64,000 nucleotides of DNA from Herbaspirillum sp. ASV7 (GCF_016429215.1 NZ_JAELUH010000001.1:62001-126000), one strand, 5' to 3'; counted from the stretch's first letter, positions 1 to 9,201 are shown. Numbers and translations are program-made. Notes: a model not told the origin generated them from the sequence alone.

Positions 1-205
1 TGAGGGTCAAGTTCTCCTCATAAATTCCTGCAAAAAATCGAAGTAAACAGGAATCCCATTTTCCCGGGCGATTTCTATACTCGCCGAGTTCTCCATTGCG
101 CCCGTCATCGCGGGCCGTGCCGGAACGCCATCCACATCTACTCGCCAGCCATCACCCCTCATCGCCAGCCTAGAGATTGTCCAACCCCTTCTCTCGGATC
201 CAGCC
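1..205. other. Upstream region of the TonB receptor gene
   Basis: I see no convincing gene here. The only clear structure is a 9-bp direct repeat, TCGCCAGCC, at 142-150 and 162-170, exactly 20 bp (about two helical turns) apart and roughly 40-60 bp before the receptor start. This could be a tandem regulator site. I could not find a good Fur-type box, which is unexpected in front of a siderophore receptor. Confidence 0.3.
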
Positions 206-2503
206 ATGAGCCTTATCAGAAGTCGCAAACACCGTTTTCCCCTCGTACGCTCTTCGCGCCTGTCGGCCGCCGTGGCCGGCGCCCTGCTCCTGCCGGCCAT
301 GACGGCGCAGGCCCAAACCCAAACCCAGATTCAGACCAGCACCAAGGCCTTGCCCGAAGTCCAGGTCAACGCCCCGGGTGAGACGCCCTACAAGGCCGAA
401 CGCTCGGCCTCGCGCAAATACGACCAGCTGCTGGTCGACACGCCCCAGACGCTCACCATCATCAAGCGCACGCTGGTGGACCAGCAAGGCGCCACCACTC
501 TCACCGAGGCCCTGCGCAACAGCCCGGGCGTGGGGACCTTCTTCCTCGGCGAGAACGGCAGCACCAGCACCGGCGACACGGTCTACATGCGCGGCTTCGA
601 CGCCTCCAGCGCCATCTTCGTGGACAATGTGCGTGACCTCGGGGCGATCTCGCGCGACCTCTTCAACCTGGAACAGGTCGAGGTCCTCAAGGGCCCGGCC
701 GGCAGCGACAACGGTCGCGGCTCGCCGACCGGCTCGATCAACCTGATCACCAAGCAGCCCGAGATGCTCGACGCCACCACCGCCTCAGCCACCTACGGAA
801 GCTGGGGGCAAAAGCGCGCCACGGTGGACTGGAACAAGATCCTCGACCAGGATCGCGGCATCGCCCTGCGGCTGAACCTGATGAAGCAGGACAGCGGCGT
901 CCCCGGCCGGCACGAGGTCAGCAATGCCCGCGACGGCATCGCGCCCTCGCTGGCCATCGGCCTCAACAGCCCCACCCGCATCCTGCTGAACTATCTGCAC
1001 ATCAACCAGGACAACACGCCCGACGGAGGCATCCCGACCATCGGCCTGCCCGGCTATTCCTCGCCGGACCCGGCACGCCCCTATATCGGCCGCGCGCCCA
1101 GGGTCGATCCGACCAACTACTATGGCAACGCCAATGACTACAACAAGGTCAACGCCGACATGTTCACGGTAAGGGTGGAGCATGACTTCTCGCCGACCCT
1201 GACACTGCAGAACACCACCCGCTACGGCAGGACCGACCAGGATTACCGGCTCAGTTCCTTCCTGGCCAATGGCACGACAATCGGGACCGGTACGCGCCGG
1301 CGCACTGCTAGCCTGCTCACACCCTCGGCGGAGGACCGCACGAGCTGGCTGCTGGCACGCGGCATCGTCACACGACGCGACCAGGTCAACGAGATCATGA
1401 GCAACCAGACCCACCTGAGCGGACAATGGAAGACCGGGACATTGGAGCATGCGCTGTCCGGCGGTGTGGAACTGACGCACGAAAAGCAGCGGGCCCTGTC
1501 CTTCACGGCCAGCGGCAGCCGCCCCCATGCCAACCTGTATCGCCCGGATCCGCGTTTCAGCGAGGGCGACTTCAGCATCGCCACCAATGGACGCAACGAG
1601 GGCAAGACCGACACCCTCTCGCTCTACCTGATGGATACCCTCAAGTTCGACGAGCGCTGGTCCCTCAATGCGGGCCTGCGCGAGGACATCTACCGCACCC
1701 GTTTCGAATCAAACGTCCCCGACCGTAGGAGCGACCTCTCGGACAGCGGCAAGATGTTCAACTGGAAGCTGGCCGCCATCTACAAGCCCACCAGCTACAG
1801 CAGCGTCTACGCCTTGTACGCGACTTCCCAGCAACCGCCGGGCAGCGCCAATTTCTCGCTCAGCAGCAATCGTGACAGTGCGGCCAACCCCAACTATGCC
1901 CCGCAGAAGACCAACACGGCCGAACTCGGTACCAAGTGGGATTTGCTGGACAGGAAACTGCTGCTGACCGCCGCAGCCTACCGCACCGAGATCCGCAATG
2001 AGCTGGAGTACGACAGCGTGGCCGACCGCTATTTCCAGAATGGCAGGAAGGTGGTGCAAGGGGTGGAACTGGGCGTGACCGGCGAATTGAGCCGCGACAT
2101 CTCCGTCACGGCGGGCTACACCAGGATGAACAGCCGGGTCGACATCGGCAAGACCGCCACGGCCAACGGCGAGAACACGCTGGCCTATGCCCCGCAACAG
2201 TCCTTTACGTCCTGGGCCAGCTGGCGCTTGCGGCAGGGCGTGACGCTGGGAGGGGGAGCGCGTTACTCCGCTGGCCTGGTACGTGGCTCGGACAACAATG
2301 CGATGGGCACGCCCAGAACCACTCCGGCGTACTGGGTGGTGGATGCCATGGTCGGCTATGTGATCAACAAGCAAGTGGACCTGCAACTCAACGTGACCAA
2401 CCTGTTCAACAAGGATTACGTGGGTGCCATCAACAGGAGCGGCTACCGCTACCTGCCGGGAGCGGCGCGGGCAGTTTCACTGACCGGCAACTTCCACTTC
2501 TGA
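206..2503 (+). CDS. TonB-dependent catecholate-type siderophore receptor (Fiu-like)
   Basis: This encodes a 765-residue outer-membrane receptor that would import a ferric siderophore using TonB energy. An N-terminal signal peptide (about residues 1-36) ends at an Ala-Gln-Ala type site. A plug domain follows (about 70-185), with the typical run around LLVDTPQTLTII and the VYMRGFDASSAIFVDNVRD strand. A 22-strand barrel ends in Phe (GNFHF), as expected for BAM recognition. There is no N-terminal STN signalling domain, so it is not a sigma-signalling receptor, unlike the receptor at 25059-27422. The overall pattern resembles Fiu/catecholate receptors of betaproteobacteria; the ligand is not predictable. 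The ATG at 206 is the first Met before the signal peptide; the Shine-Dalgarno is weak. Confidence 0.9.
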   Translation: MSLIRSRKHRFPLVRSSRLSAAVAGALLLPAMTAQAQTQTQIQTSTKALPEVQVNAPGETPYKAERSASRKYDQLLVDTPQTLTIIKRTLVDQQGATTLTEALRNSPGVGTFFLGENGSTSTGDTVYMRGFDASSAIFVDNVRDLGAISRDLFNLEQVEVLKGPAGSDNGRGSPTGSINLITKQPEMLDATTASATYGSWGQKRATVDWNKILDQDRGIALRLNLMKQDSGVPGRHEVSNARDGIAPSLAIGLNSPTRILLNYLHINQDNTPDGGIPTIGLPGYSSPDPARPYIGRAPRVDPTNYYGNANDYNKVNADMFTVRVEHDFSPTLTLQNTTRYGRTDQDYRLSSFLANGTTIGTGTRRRTASLLTPSAEDRTSWLLARGIVTRRDQVNEIMSNQTHLSGQWKTGTLEHALSGGVELTHEKQRALSFTASGSRPHANLYRPDPRFSEGDFSIATNGRNEGKTDTLSLYLMDTLKFDERWSLNAGLREDIYRTRFESNVPDRRSDLSDSGKMFNWKLAAIYKPTSYSSVYALYATSQQPPGSANFSLSSNRDSAANPNYAPQKTNTAELGTKWDLLDRKLLLTAAAYRTEIRNELEYDSVADRYFQNGRKVVQGVELGVTGELSRDISVTAGYTRMNSRVDIGKTATANGENTLAYAPQQSFTSWASWRLRQGVTLGGGARYSAGLVRGSDNNAMGTPRTTPAYWVVDAMVGYVINKQVDLQLNVTNLFNKDYVGAINRSGYRYLPGAARAVSLTGNFHF

Positions 2504-2521
2504 CCTAATCTGTTCGGACAA

Positions 2522-2552
2522 GATCCGGCTGCGTGTGCAGCCGGATCCTTTT
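2522..2552. terminator. Rho-independent terminator between convergent genes
   Basis: A perfect 11-bp stem (GATCCGGCTGC / GCAGCCGGATC) with a 4-nt GTGT loop is followed by CTTTT on the plus strand. It lies between the receptor stop and the convergent fdsD stop. It fits termination of the receptor gene best, and may also serve the fds operon. Confidence 0.85.
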
Positions 2553-2555
2553 ATC

Positions 2556-2783
2556 TCAGGCGGCCGGCACCTGCAAATGCCGACTCACCGCCTCCAGCAC
2601 GATCGCATCCACACCCTCGCCACCGGTCTGGTCGATATGGTCCAGGAAGGCCTTGCGCATGCGCGGCTCCCAGAAGCGCCGGATATGCGAGGCCAGGTCA
2701 GCCAGAGCCTGTTCGCGATCTGGCATCGTAGAAAAGAAGCTGCCAATCTGGTTGGCCATCCTGACCAGGTGTTCGGTATTCAT
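2556..2783 (-). CDS. fdsD: NAD-dependent formate dehydrogenase delta subunit
   Basis: This 75-residue protein is the last gene of the fds operon. FdsD is the small subunit that accompanies soluble NAD-linked molybdenum formate dehydrogenases and is needed for full activity. The sequence (MNTEHLVRMANQIGSFF...) has the family's usual opening, Met-Ala-Asn-Gln-Ile-Gly-x-Phe-Phe. A strong Shine-Dalgarno (GGAGGAG) sits just before the ATG at 2783, which fixes the start. It is 62 bp downstream of fdhD. Family assignment rests on sequence pattern plus operon position. Confidence 0.88.
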   Translation of the reverse strand: MNTEHLVRMANQIGSFFSTMPDREQALADLASHIRRFWEPRMRKAFLDHIDQTGGEGVDAIVLEAVSRHLQVPAA

Positions 2784-2845
2784 GAATCTCCTCCTGCAAT
2801 ATTGTTCAATCGGTTCGCCCGGGCATGCAGCCCGGCGCGGACGGT

Positions 2846-3691
2846 TCAACGCAGACGATGCGGGCGCGCATACACCACGTGGCCCTGCTTGCGCACAAAG
2901 CCCAGCAGCGTGACATCGGTTTCCTCGGCCAGGCGGATGGCCAGCGCCGTCGGGGCCGAGACGGCGGCGATGAAGCCGATGCCGACCGTGGCCGCCTTCT
3001 GCACCATCTCGTAGCTGGCGCGGCTGGTGATGATGGCCGCCCCCTGGGAGAAATCGGTCTTCTCCTCGGCCAGTGCGCCGATCAGCTTGTCCAGCGCATT
3101 GTGACGGCCCACATCCTCCCGCACCAGCACGATACGACCCGCTGCATCCATCCACGCCGCCGCATGGGTGGCACCGGTGGCTTGCTGCAGTTGCTGGCCG
3201 GCCTGCATCTGCTCGAAGGCGGCATGCACCTGCGCCACCGTAAAGCCGGCGCCACCCTGCACTGCCTGCGGATGACGTACCGCCTGCTCCAGCGTCTCGG
3301 CGCCGCACAGGCCGCAACCGGTACGGCCGGTCAGGTTACGACGCTTTTCCTTCAGGGCCACGAAGCGTTCGGTGGCGATGCGCATCTGCACCTGCACGCC
3401 TTCACAACCGGGGACGATGTCGCATTCGTACAATTCGCCCGGGTTGGCAAGGATGCCTTCGGTGAGCGAAAAACCCAATGCAAAATCTTCCAGGTCGGCC
3501 GGCGTGGCCATCATCACCGCGTGCGAAATGCCGTTGTACTCCAGGGCGATGGGGACCTCTTCGGCCACCACGTCCTCCACCGTCTCGCGCTGTCCATCGC
3601 GCCAGCGGTCCACCTGGACGCGGGCGAAGGTGGCGTACTCGCCGGTGGTGTCATCGACGTTCGGAATCGGGGTCTGGCTGCGTGTGTTCAT
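2846..3691 (-). CDS. fdhD: Formate dehydrogenase accessory sulfurtransferase FdhD
   Basis: FdhD carries sulfur from the cysteine desulfurase to the bis-MGD molybdenum cofactor before insertion into formate dehydrogenase. The 281-residue product has the FdhD core, with the CxxC motif in RTGCGLCGAE and the conserved VREDVGRHNALDKLIG and SRASYEMVQKA segments. I chose the ATG at 3691 because AGGA lies 4 nt upstream; an in-frame GTG at 3703 has no ribosome site. It sits between fdsA and fdsD, so maturation and structural genes are co-transcribed, as in Cupriavidus fds operons. Confidence 0.95.
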   Translation of the reverse strand: MNTRSQTPIPNVDDTTGEYATFARVQVDRWRDGQRETVEDVVAEEVPIALEYNGISHAVMMATPADLEDFALGFSLTEGILANPGELYECDIVPGCEGVQVQMRIATERFVALKEKRRNLTGRTGCGLCGAETLEQAVRHPQAVQGGAGFTVAQVHAAFEQMQAGQQLQQATGATHAAAWMDAAGRIVLVREDVGRHNALDKLIGALAEEKTDFSQGAAIITSRASYEMVQKAATVGIGFIAAVSAPTALAIRLAEETDVTLLGFVRKQGHVVYARPHRLR

Positions 3692-3791
3692 GCTGTCCTG
3701 CACTGGGTGGATCGGGCTGGTCGTCTGCGGAAATCATGGCAGAACCGGCAGGCCGTCATCGCACCCATGGGGCGCGATGACGTTGCGCTAT

Positions 3792-6665
3792 CTACTTCGT
3801 CACCAGCGGCTCCGCAGCCTTCTCGCCCTTGAGCAAATCCAGCTGCTCGCGGTTGAAACGCTCGTAGTGCTGCTGCCACTCGGAGGGCTGCGTCACCGGC
3901 AAGACCTGCACCGCCGTCACCTTGTACTCGGGGCAGTTGGTGGCCCAGTCGGAGTTGTCGGTGGTGATCACGTTGGCGCCGGACTCCGGGAAGTGGAAGG
4001 TGGTATAGACCACGCCCGGCTGCACGTTCTCGGTCACCGTGGCGCGCAACACCGTCTGGCCGGCCCGCGACTCCACGCCGACCCAGTCGCCCTCGCGGAT
4101 GCCGCGATCCTCGGCATCGTGCGGATGGATTTCCAGCCGGTCTTCGCTATGCCATTGCGAGTTCTCGGTGCGGCGCGTCTGCGCGCCCACGTTGTACTGC
4201 GACAGGATGCGGCCGGTGGTCAGGATCAGCGGATAACGCTGGGTCACCTTCTCGTCGGTGGCGAAGTATTGCGTGTTGATGAACTTGCCCTTGCCACGGA
4301 TGAAGCTGCCGACGTGCATGATGGGCGTGCCTTCCGGGGCGGCCTCGTTGCAGGGCCACTGGATGCTGCCCAGCTTGTCCAGCTTGTCGTAGCTCACGCC
4401 ATGGAAGCTGGGGGTCAGGGCGGCGATCTCGTCCATGATTTCCGAGGGGTGATTGTACGGCATCGGGTAACCCAGCGCTTCGGCCAGCGCCACCGTGACT
4501 TCCCAGTCGGACTTGCCGGCCTTGGCCGGCATCACCTTGCGCACGCGCGAGATGCGGCGTTCGGCGTTGGTGAAGGTGCCATCCTTTTCCAGGAAGGAGG
4601 AACCGGGCAGGAACACGTGCGCGTACTTGGCCGTTTCGTTCAGGAACAGGTCCTGCACCACGATGCATTCCATCGCCTGCAGGGCAGCGGCCACGTGCTG
4701 GGTGTTGGGGTCGGACTGGACGATGTCCTCGCCTTCGCAGTACAGGCCCTTGAAGCTGCCATCCAGCGCCGCATCGAACATGTTGGGAATGCGCAGGCCT
4801 GGTTCCGGGTTCAGCGTCACGCCCCAGGCTTGCTCGAACTGGCCGCGCACGGTCGAGTCCGATATGTGGCGATAGCCCGGCAGCTCGTGCGGGAAGGAAC
4901 CCATGTCGCAGGAACCCTGCACATTGTTCTGGCCGCGCAACGGGTTCACGCCCACGCCTTCGCGGCCGACGTTGCCGGTGCACATGGCCAGGTTGGCGAT
5001 GCCGATCACCGTGGTCGAACCCTGTGCATGCTCAGTCACGCCCAGGCCGTAGTAGATCGCCGCATTGCCGCCGGTGGCGTACAGCCGCGCCGCGCCACGC
5101 AGGGTCTCGGCTGGCACGCCAGTGATGGCGGCCATGGCTTCGGGAGAATTGTCCTCGCGCAGCACGAATTCCTTCCAGTCCTGGTACGACTGCAGGTCGC
5201 AGCGTTCCTGGATGTAGGCCTCGTCCTGCAGGCCTTCGGACAGGATCACGTGGGCCAGCGCGGTGATGACAGCGGTGTTGGTGCCGGGGCGCAACTTCAG
5301 GTGATAGTCGGCCTGCACGTGCGGCGACTTGACCATCTCGGTGGTACGCGGGTCGATCACGATCAGCTTGGCGCCCTGGCGCAGGCGGCGCTTGATCTGC
5401 GAGGCAAACACCGGGTGGCCGGAGGCCGGGTTGGCGCCCATGATGAGGATGACGTCGGACTTCATCACCGATTCGAAGGTCTGGGTGCCGGCCGATTCGC
5501 CCAGGGTCTGCTTCAAGCCATAGCCGGTGGGCGAGTGGCACACGCGGGCGCAGGTGTCGACGTTGTTGTTGCCGAAGGCGGCGCGTACCAGCTTCTGGAC
5601 CAGGTAGGTTTCTTCGTTGGTGCAGCGCGAGGAAGTGATGCCGCCGATGGAATCCTTGCCATGCTTGGCCTGGATGCGGCGGAATTCGCTGGCCGCATAG
5701 GACAGCGCTTCTTCCCACGAGACTTCGCGCCAGGGATCGTTGATGCTCTTGCGGATCATGGGATTGAGAATACGGTCCTTGTGGGTCGCATAGCCCCAGG
5801 CGAAGCGGCCCTTGACGCAGGAGTGGCCCTGGTTGGCCTTGCCGTCCTTGTAAGGCACCATGCGCACCACTTCATTGCCCTTCATCTCGGCCTTGAAGGA
5901 GCAACCCACGCCGCAATAGGCGCAGGTAGTGACGGCACTGTGCTCGGCCTGGCCCAGCATGATGACGGTCTTCTCGGTCAGGGTCGCGGTCGGGCAGGCT
6001 TCCACGCAGGCGCCGCAGGAGACGCATTCGGATTCCATGAAGCTTTCCATCTGGCCGGCCGAGACGCGCGATTCGAAGCCGCGACCGTTGATGGTCAGGG
6101 CGAAGGTACCCTGAGTTTCTTCGCAGGCGCGCACGCAGCGGTTGCAGACGATGCACTTGGAGGCGTCATAGGTGAAGTAGGGATTGGATTCATCCTTCTT
6201 CAGCTTGAGGTGGTTCTCGCCCTCGTAGCCATAGCGCACTTCACGCAGGCCGACCACGCCGGCCATGTCCTGCAGTTCGCAGTTGCCGTTGGTGGGACAG
6301 GTCAGGCAATCCAGCGGGTGGTCGGAGATGTAGAGCTCCATCACGCCACGGCGGATCTCGGCCAGCTTGGGGGTCTGGGTCTGTACCTTCATGCCCGGCT
6401 CGCAGGGCGTGGTGCAGGAGGCCGGATAGCCCTTCATCTTGCGGCCATCCTTTTCGATTTCCACCAGGCACAGGCGGCAGGAACCGAAGGGTTCCAGGCT
6501 GTCGGTGGCGCACAATTTGGGGACGTTGATGCCGGCCTCCACCGAAGCGCGCATCACCGAGGTGCCGGCCGGGACCGTCACGGCCACGCCGTCGATCTCC
6601 AGCGTGACCATGTTTTCCGAGACACGCGCCGGCGTGCCGTAATCCGTTTCATTGAGCTGGTTCAT
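3792..6665 (-). CDS. fdsA: NAD-dependent formate dehydrogenase alpha (catalytic) subunit
   Basis: This 957-residue molybdoenzyme subunit oxidises formate to CO2. From the N-terminus there is a NuoG-like [2Fe-2S] domain (Cys around 52-88), a His/Cys3 cluster (HPLDCLTCPTNGNCE, about 116-129), two ferredoxin-like 4Fe-4S motifs (CIVCNRCVRAC about 171; CVSCGACVEAC about 214), a further 4Fe-4S (CAYCGVGC about 248), and the bis-MGD catalytic domain. The Mo ligand is Cys376 (ARVCHSPT), followed by the catalytic His377, so this is a cysteine and not a selenocysteine enzyme. I chose the ATG at 6665, which has GAGGAG upstream; an in-frame ATG at 6683 precedes that site. Electrons pass to FdsB/FdsG and NAD+. 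Confidence 0.97.
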   Translation of the reverse strand: MNQLNETDYGTPARVSENMVTLEIDGVAVTVPAGTSVMRASVEAGINVPKLCATDSLEPFGSCRLCLVEIEKDGRKMKGYPASCTTPCEPGMKVQTQTPKLAEIRRGVMELYISDHPLDCLTCPTNGNCELQDMAGVVGLREVRYGYEGENHLKLKKDESNPYFTYDASKCIVCNRCVRACEETQGTFALTINGRGFESRVSAGQMESFMESECVSCGACVEACPTATLTEKTVIMLGQAEHSAVTTCAYCGVGCSFKAEMKGNEVVRMVPYKDGKANQGHSCVKGRFAWGYATHKDRILNPMIRKSINDPWREVSWEEALSYAASEFRRIQAKHGKDSIGGITSSRCTNEETYLVQKLVRAAFGNNNVDTCARVCHSPTGYGLKQTLGESAGTQTFESVMKSDVILIMGANPASGHPVFASQIKRRLRQGAKLIVIDPRTTEMVKSPHVQADYHLKLRPGTNTAVITALAHVILSEGLQDEAYIQERCDLQSYQDWKEFVLREDNSPEAMAAITGVPAETLRGAARLYATGGNAAIYYGLGVTEHAQGSTTVIGIANLAMCTGNVGREGVGVNPLRGQNNVQGSCDMGSFPHELPGYRHISDSTVRGQFEQAWGVTLNPEPGLRIPNMFDAALDGSFKGLYCEGEDIVQSDPNTQHVAAALQAMECIVVQDLFLNETAKYAHVFLPGSSFLEKDGTFTNAERRISRVRKVMPAKAGKSDWEVTVALAEALGYPMPYNHPSEIMDEIAALTPSFHGVSYDKLDKLGSIQWPCNEAAPEGTPIMHVGSFIRGKGKFINTQYFATDEKVTQRYPLILTTGRILSQYNVGAQTRRTENSQWHSEDRLEIHPHDAEDRGIREGDWVGVESRAGQTVLRATVTENVQPGVVYTTFHFPESGANVITTDNSDWATNCPEYKVTAVQVLPVTQPSEWQQHYERFNREQLDLLKGEKAAEPLVTK

Positions 6666-6695
6666 GTTGCAACTCCTCTGCATTCGGTGATGGGA

Positions 6696-8261
6696 TCAGG
6701 CTGCCTGTTCGCTGGGCGCGCCGAAGTCTTCCGGGAAATGGTTCAGCGCCGACAGCACCGGGAACGGCGTCATGCCGCCCATGGCGCACAGCGAGCCATT
6801 GACCATGGTGTCGCACAGGCTCTTCAACAGATGGATCTGTTGTGGCCGCTCATCGTTGGCGATGATCTTGTCGATCACCTCCACGCCCCGGGTCGAGCCG
6901 ATGCGGCAAGGCGTGCACTTGCCGCAGGATTCCACGGCGCAGAACTGCATGGCGTAGCGCGCCTGGCGCGCCATGTCCACCGTATCGTCGAAGGCCACCA
7001 GGCCACCGTGGCCGATCATGGCGCCGATGGCGGCAAAGGCTTCATAGTCGAGCGGGGTATCGAATTGCGACTGCGGCAGGTAGGCGCCCAGCGGGCCGCC
7101 CATCTGCACCGCGCGGATCGGCCGTCCGCTGGCGCTTCCACCGCCGAAATCCTCCAGCAACTGGCGCAACGTGAGACCGAAGGCCTTTTCCACCAACCCG
7201 CCCTGGCGGATGTTGCCGGCCAGCTGGAATGGCAAGGTGCCGTGCGAGCGACCCACGCCAAAGTTCTTGTAGAAGTCCGCGCCTCGCGCCAGGATCACCG
7301 GCACCGAGGCCAGCGAGATCAGGTTGTTGATCACCGTCGGTTTGCCGAACAGGCCTTCGATGGCCGGCAGCGGCGGCTTGGCGCGCACCACGCCGCGCTT
7401 GCCTTCCAGGCTTTCGAGCATGGCGGTCTCTTCGCCGCAGATGTAGGCGCCCGCCCCCTTGCGCACTTCCAGGCGGAAGGACTTGCCCGAGCCCAGGATG
7501 TTCTGGCCCAGATAACCACGCGCGGTGGCGATGGTGATGGCCTCGTTCAGCGTGGCAATCGAATGCGGATATTCGGAGCGCACATAGACATAGCCCTCGG
7601 TCGCGCCCACGGCCAGGGCGGCGATGGTCATGCCCTCGATCAGGGTGAAGGGGTCGTCTTCCATGATCATGCGGTCCGAGAAGGTGCCGGAATCGCCCTC
7701 ATCAGCATTGCAGACCACGTACTTCTGCGCAGCAGCTGCGCGCAGCACGGTCTGCCACTTGATACCGGTGGGGAAAGCCGCACCACCACGGCCGCGCAGG
7801 CCGGAGGCGATCATTTCCTCGACGATGGCCTCGGGGGTCTTGGCCAGGGCATTCTTCAGGCCGACATAACCTTCATGGGCCAGGTAATCGTCCAGCGAGA
7901 GCGGATCGATGATGCCGACACGGGCGAAGGTCAGGCGCTCCTGGTTCTTCAGGAAGGGGATGTCCTCGGTCAGGCCCAGATGCAGCGCATGATTCCCGCC
8001 CGACAGCAGGCCGGCATCGAACAGGCCCGCCACATCCTCCGGCGCCACCGGCCCATAGGCCACACGGCCGGCGGCGGTGGCCACCTCCACCAGCGGCTCC
8101 AGCCAGAACATGCCGCGCGAGCCATTGCGCACCAGCCTGATGGACTGGCCGCGCTTGTCGGCCTCGGCGGCGATGGCGGCGGCTACTTCGTTGGCGCCCA
8201 GGGCCAGCGCGGTAGAGTCACGGGGGACGTAGATGGTGACGATATCGTTGGTACTCATCAT
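6696..8261 (-). CDS. fdsB: NAD-dependent formate dehydrogenase beta subunit (NuoF-like)
   Basis: This 521-residue diaphorase subunit carries FMN and a 4Fe-4S cluster and reduces NAD+ with electrons from FdsA. It has the NuoF core: the glycine-rich GLRGRGGAAFPTGIKW, the FMN/NAD segment VVCNADEGDSGTFSDR, and the cluster ligands in ESCGKCTPCRIG. The first about 120 residues are a thioredoxin-like extension typical of FdsB. Its ATG overlaps the fdsG stop by 4 nt (ATGA), which indicates translational coupling. A second ATG at 8258 directly follows. Confidence 0.97.
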   Translation of the reverse strand: MMSTNDIVTIYVPRDSTALALGANEVAAAIAAEADKRGQSIRLVRNGSRGMFWLEPLVEVATAAGRVAYGPVAPEDVAGLFDAGLLSGGNHALHLGLTEDIPFLKNQERLTFARVGIIDPLSLDDYLAHEGYVGLKNALAKTPEAIVEEMIASGLRGRGGAAFPTGIKWQTVLRAAAAQKYVVCNADEGDSGTFSDRMIMEDDPFTLIEGMTIAALAVGATEGYVYVRSEYPHSIATLNEAITIATARGYLGQNILGSGKSFRLEVRKGAGAYICGEETAMLESLEGKRGVVRAKPPLPAIEGLFGKPTVINNLISLASVPVILARGADFYKNFGVGRSHGTLPFQLAGNIRQGGLVEKAFGLTLRQLLEDFGGGSASGRPIRAVQMGGPLGAYLPQSQFDTPLDYEAFAAIGAMIGHGGLVAFDDTVDMARQARYAMQFCAVESCGKCTPCRIGSTRGVEVIDKIIANDERPQQIHLLKSLCDTMVNGSLCAMGGMTPFPVLSALNHFPEDFGAPSEQAA

Positions 8262-8734
8262 GCCTCCCGCTTGGCCTGGATCAGGCGCTTGAACTTGTCG
8301 GCATCGACACGGGCGTGCAGCTCGTCATCGATGGTCAGGTTGGGGCCGACGGCGCACTGGCCCAGGCAATACACCGGCTCCAGCGTGAACTGGCCATCGG
8401 CGGTGGTTTCATGGAAGCCGCAGCCCAGCACGTTCTGCGCATGCTCGGCCAGGGCTTCGCTGCCGCGTGCCTGGCAGGCCTCGGCACGGCAGACCTGCAC
8501 CACGTGCTGGCCGGCCGGCTCCTGGCGGAAGAAGTGATAGAACGAGATCACCCCATGTACCTCGGCGCGCGAGACATTGAGCTCGCCGGCGATCATCGGC
8601 ACCGCATCGGCAGGGATGTAGCCCACCTTTTCCTGGATGCCGTGCAGGATAGGGAGCATGGCGCCAGCCATGTCCTTGCGATCGGCGATGATGCTGCGCA
8701 CCGCCGCCACGTCGAAAACCTGTTGCCGCTTCAT
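8258..8734 (-). CDS. fdsG: NAD-dependent formate dehydrogenase gamma subunit (NuoE-like)
   Basis: This first gene of the fds operon encodes a 158-residue thioredoxin-like [2Fe-2S] protein. The cluster ligands are visible as CRAEAC and, later, YCLGQC. It passes electrons within the FdsABG complex. The start at 8734 (MKRQQVFD...) has a strong AGGAGG 7 nt upstream; longer in-frame extensions run into promoter DNA and have no such site. The order fdsG-fdsB-fdsA-fdhD-fdsD is the standard one in Cupriavidus and relatives. Confidence 0.95.
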   Translation of the reverse strand: MKRQQVFDVAAVRSIIADRKDMAGAMLPILHGIQEKVGYIPADAVPMIAGELNVSRAEVHGVISFYHFFRQEPAGQHVVQVCRAEACQARGSEALAEHAQNVLGCGFHETTADGQFTLEPVYCLGQCAVGPNLTIDDELHARVDADKFKRLIQAKREA

Positions 8735-8791
8735 TGTTGCCTCCTGTGTTGCCTTGATGCGGACCTCGTCCTTCTCCCGGAGGATCTTGTC

Positions 8792-8831
8792 TGGACCGCG
8801 CAAATGACGAATGAAAGGGGGTGGACCGCGC
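8792..8831. promoter_or_regulatory. Direct repeats upstream of fdsG (possible activator site)
   Basis: The 10-mer TGGACCGCGC occurs at 8792-8801 and again at 8822-8831, with starts exactly 30 bp apart. The repeats are about 60-100 bp before the fdsG start codon, a typical place for a regulator to contact DNA on one helical face. The regulator at 11077-12144 is one candidate binder. Confidence 0.35.
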
Positions 8832-9050
8832 CTAGGGAGGGGCGGCCTGCTGGAAACCGGTGAGGGGAAAGGATGAACAATGCGGCAGCATGGCGCCACC
8901 CTGGTCAAGAGCGCGCACGGCCGTACAGAATGAAACAGCTGGTCTCCGTCGTTGCATGTTCTCCCTGCCTTCTGGGGTTGGTACGAACACTGCGGATGCA
9001 GGCGGCGTCCTCACGGATGGCTCTATCCTGCTCCTCTTTTCTGATAGTCG

Positions 9051-9110
9051 CTGACACAAGCTGCCGGGCCCAGGTCGCCTGGCGGCTTGTGTCAGCGGCT
9101 TTCGCCGCTG
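9051..9110. repeat. Overlapping inverted repeats (stem-loop pair)
   Basis: CTGACACAAGC (9051-9061) pairs perfectly with GCTTGTGTCAG (9085-9095). The last bases of that arm also start a second perfect hairpin, CAGCGGC-TTTC-GCCGCTG (9093-9110), so the two structures compete for CAG at 9093-9095. There is no T-run on either side, so neither is a classical terminator. They lie in the 3' flank of the transporter gene. Confidence 0.45.
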
Positions 9111-9201
9111 GGGGTGTTGCGATGTTGCAATGTTGCGGTGTTACGTGCGGGCCGGGTGGAGCCGGCCCGCCTTCAGGTCCTGGTCACGCACCAGGTCCGG
9201 A

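Larger units (their letters stand above)
8735..9201. other. Promoter/intergenic region of the fds operon
   Basis: These 467 bp carry no supported gene. They contain a pair of 10-bp direct repeats (8792-8831), a large stem-loop followed by an overlapping smaller hairpin (9051-9110), a run of related octamers (9117-9143), and a GC-rich hairpin (9147-9170) just after the stop of the transporter gene. The fds promoter must lie in the left part; I could not fix -35/-10 boxes. Confidence 0.5.

Noticed and set aside
3372-8537. Very long plus-strand open frame opposite the fds operon
   Set aside because: It is the antisense shadow of high-GC genes with strong third-position bias. The His/Gln/Arg-rich composition has no domain pattern, and the minus-strand fds genes explain the region completely.
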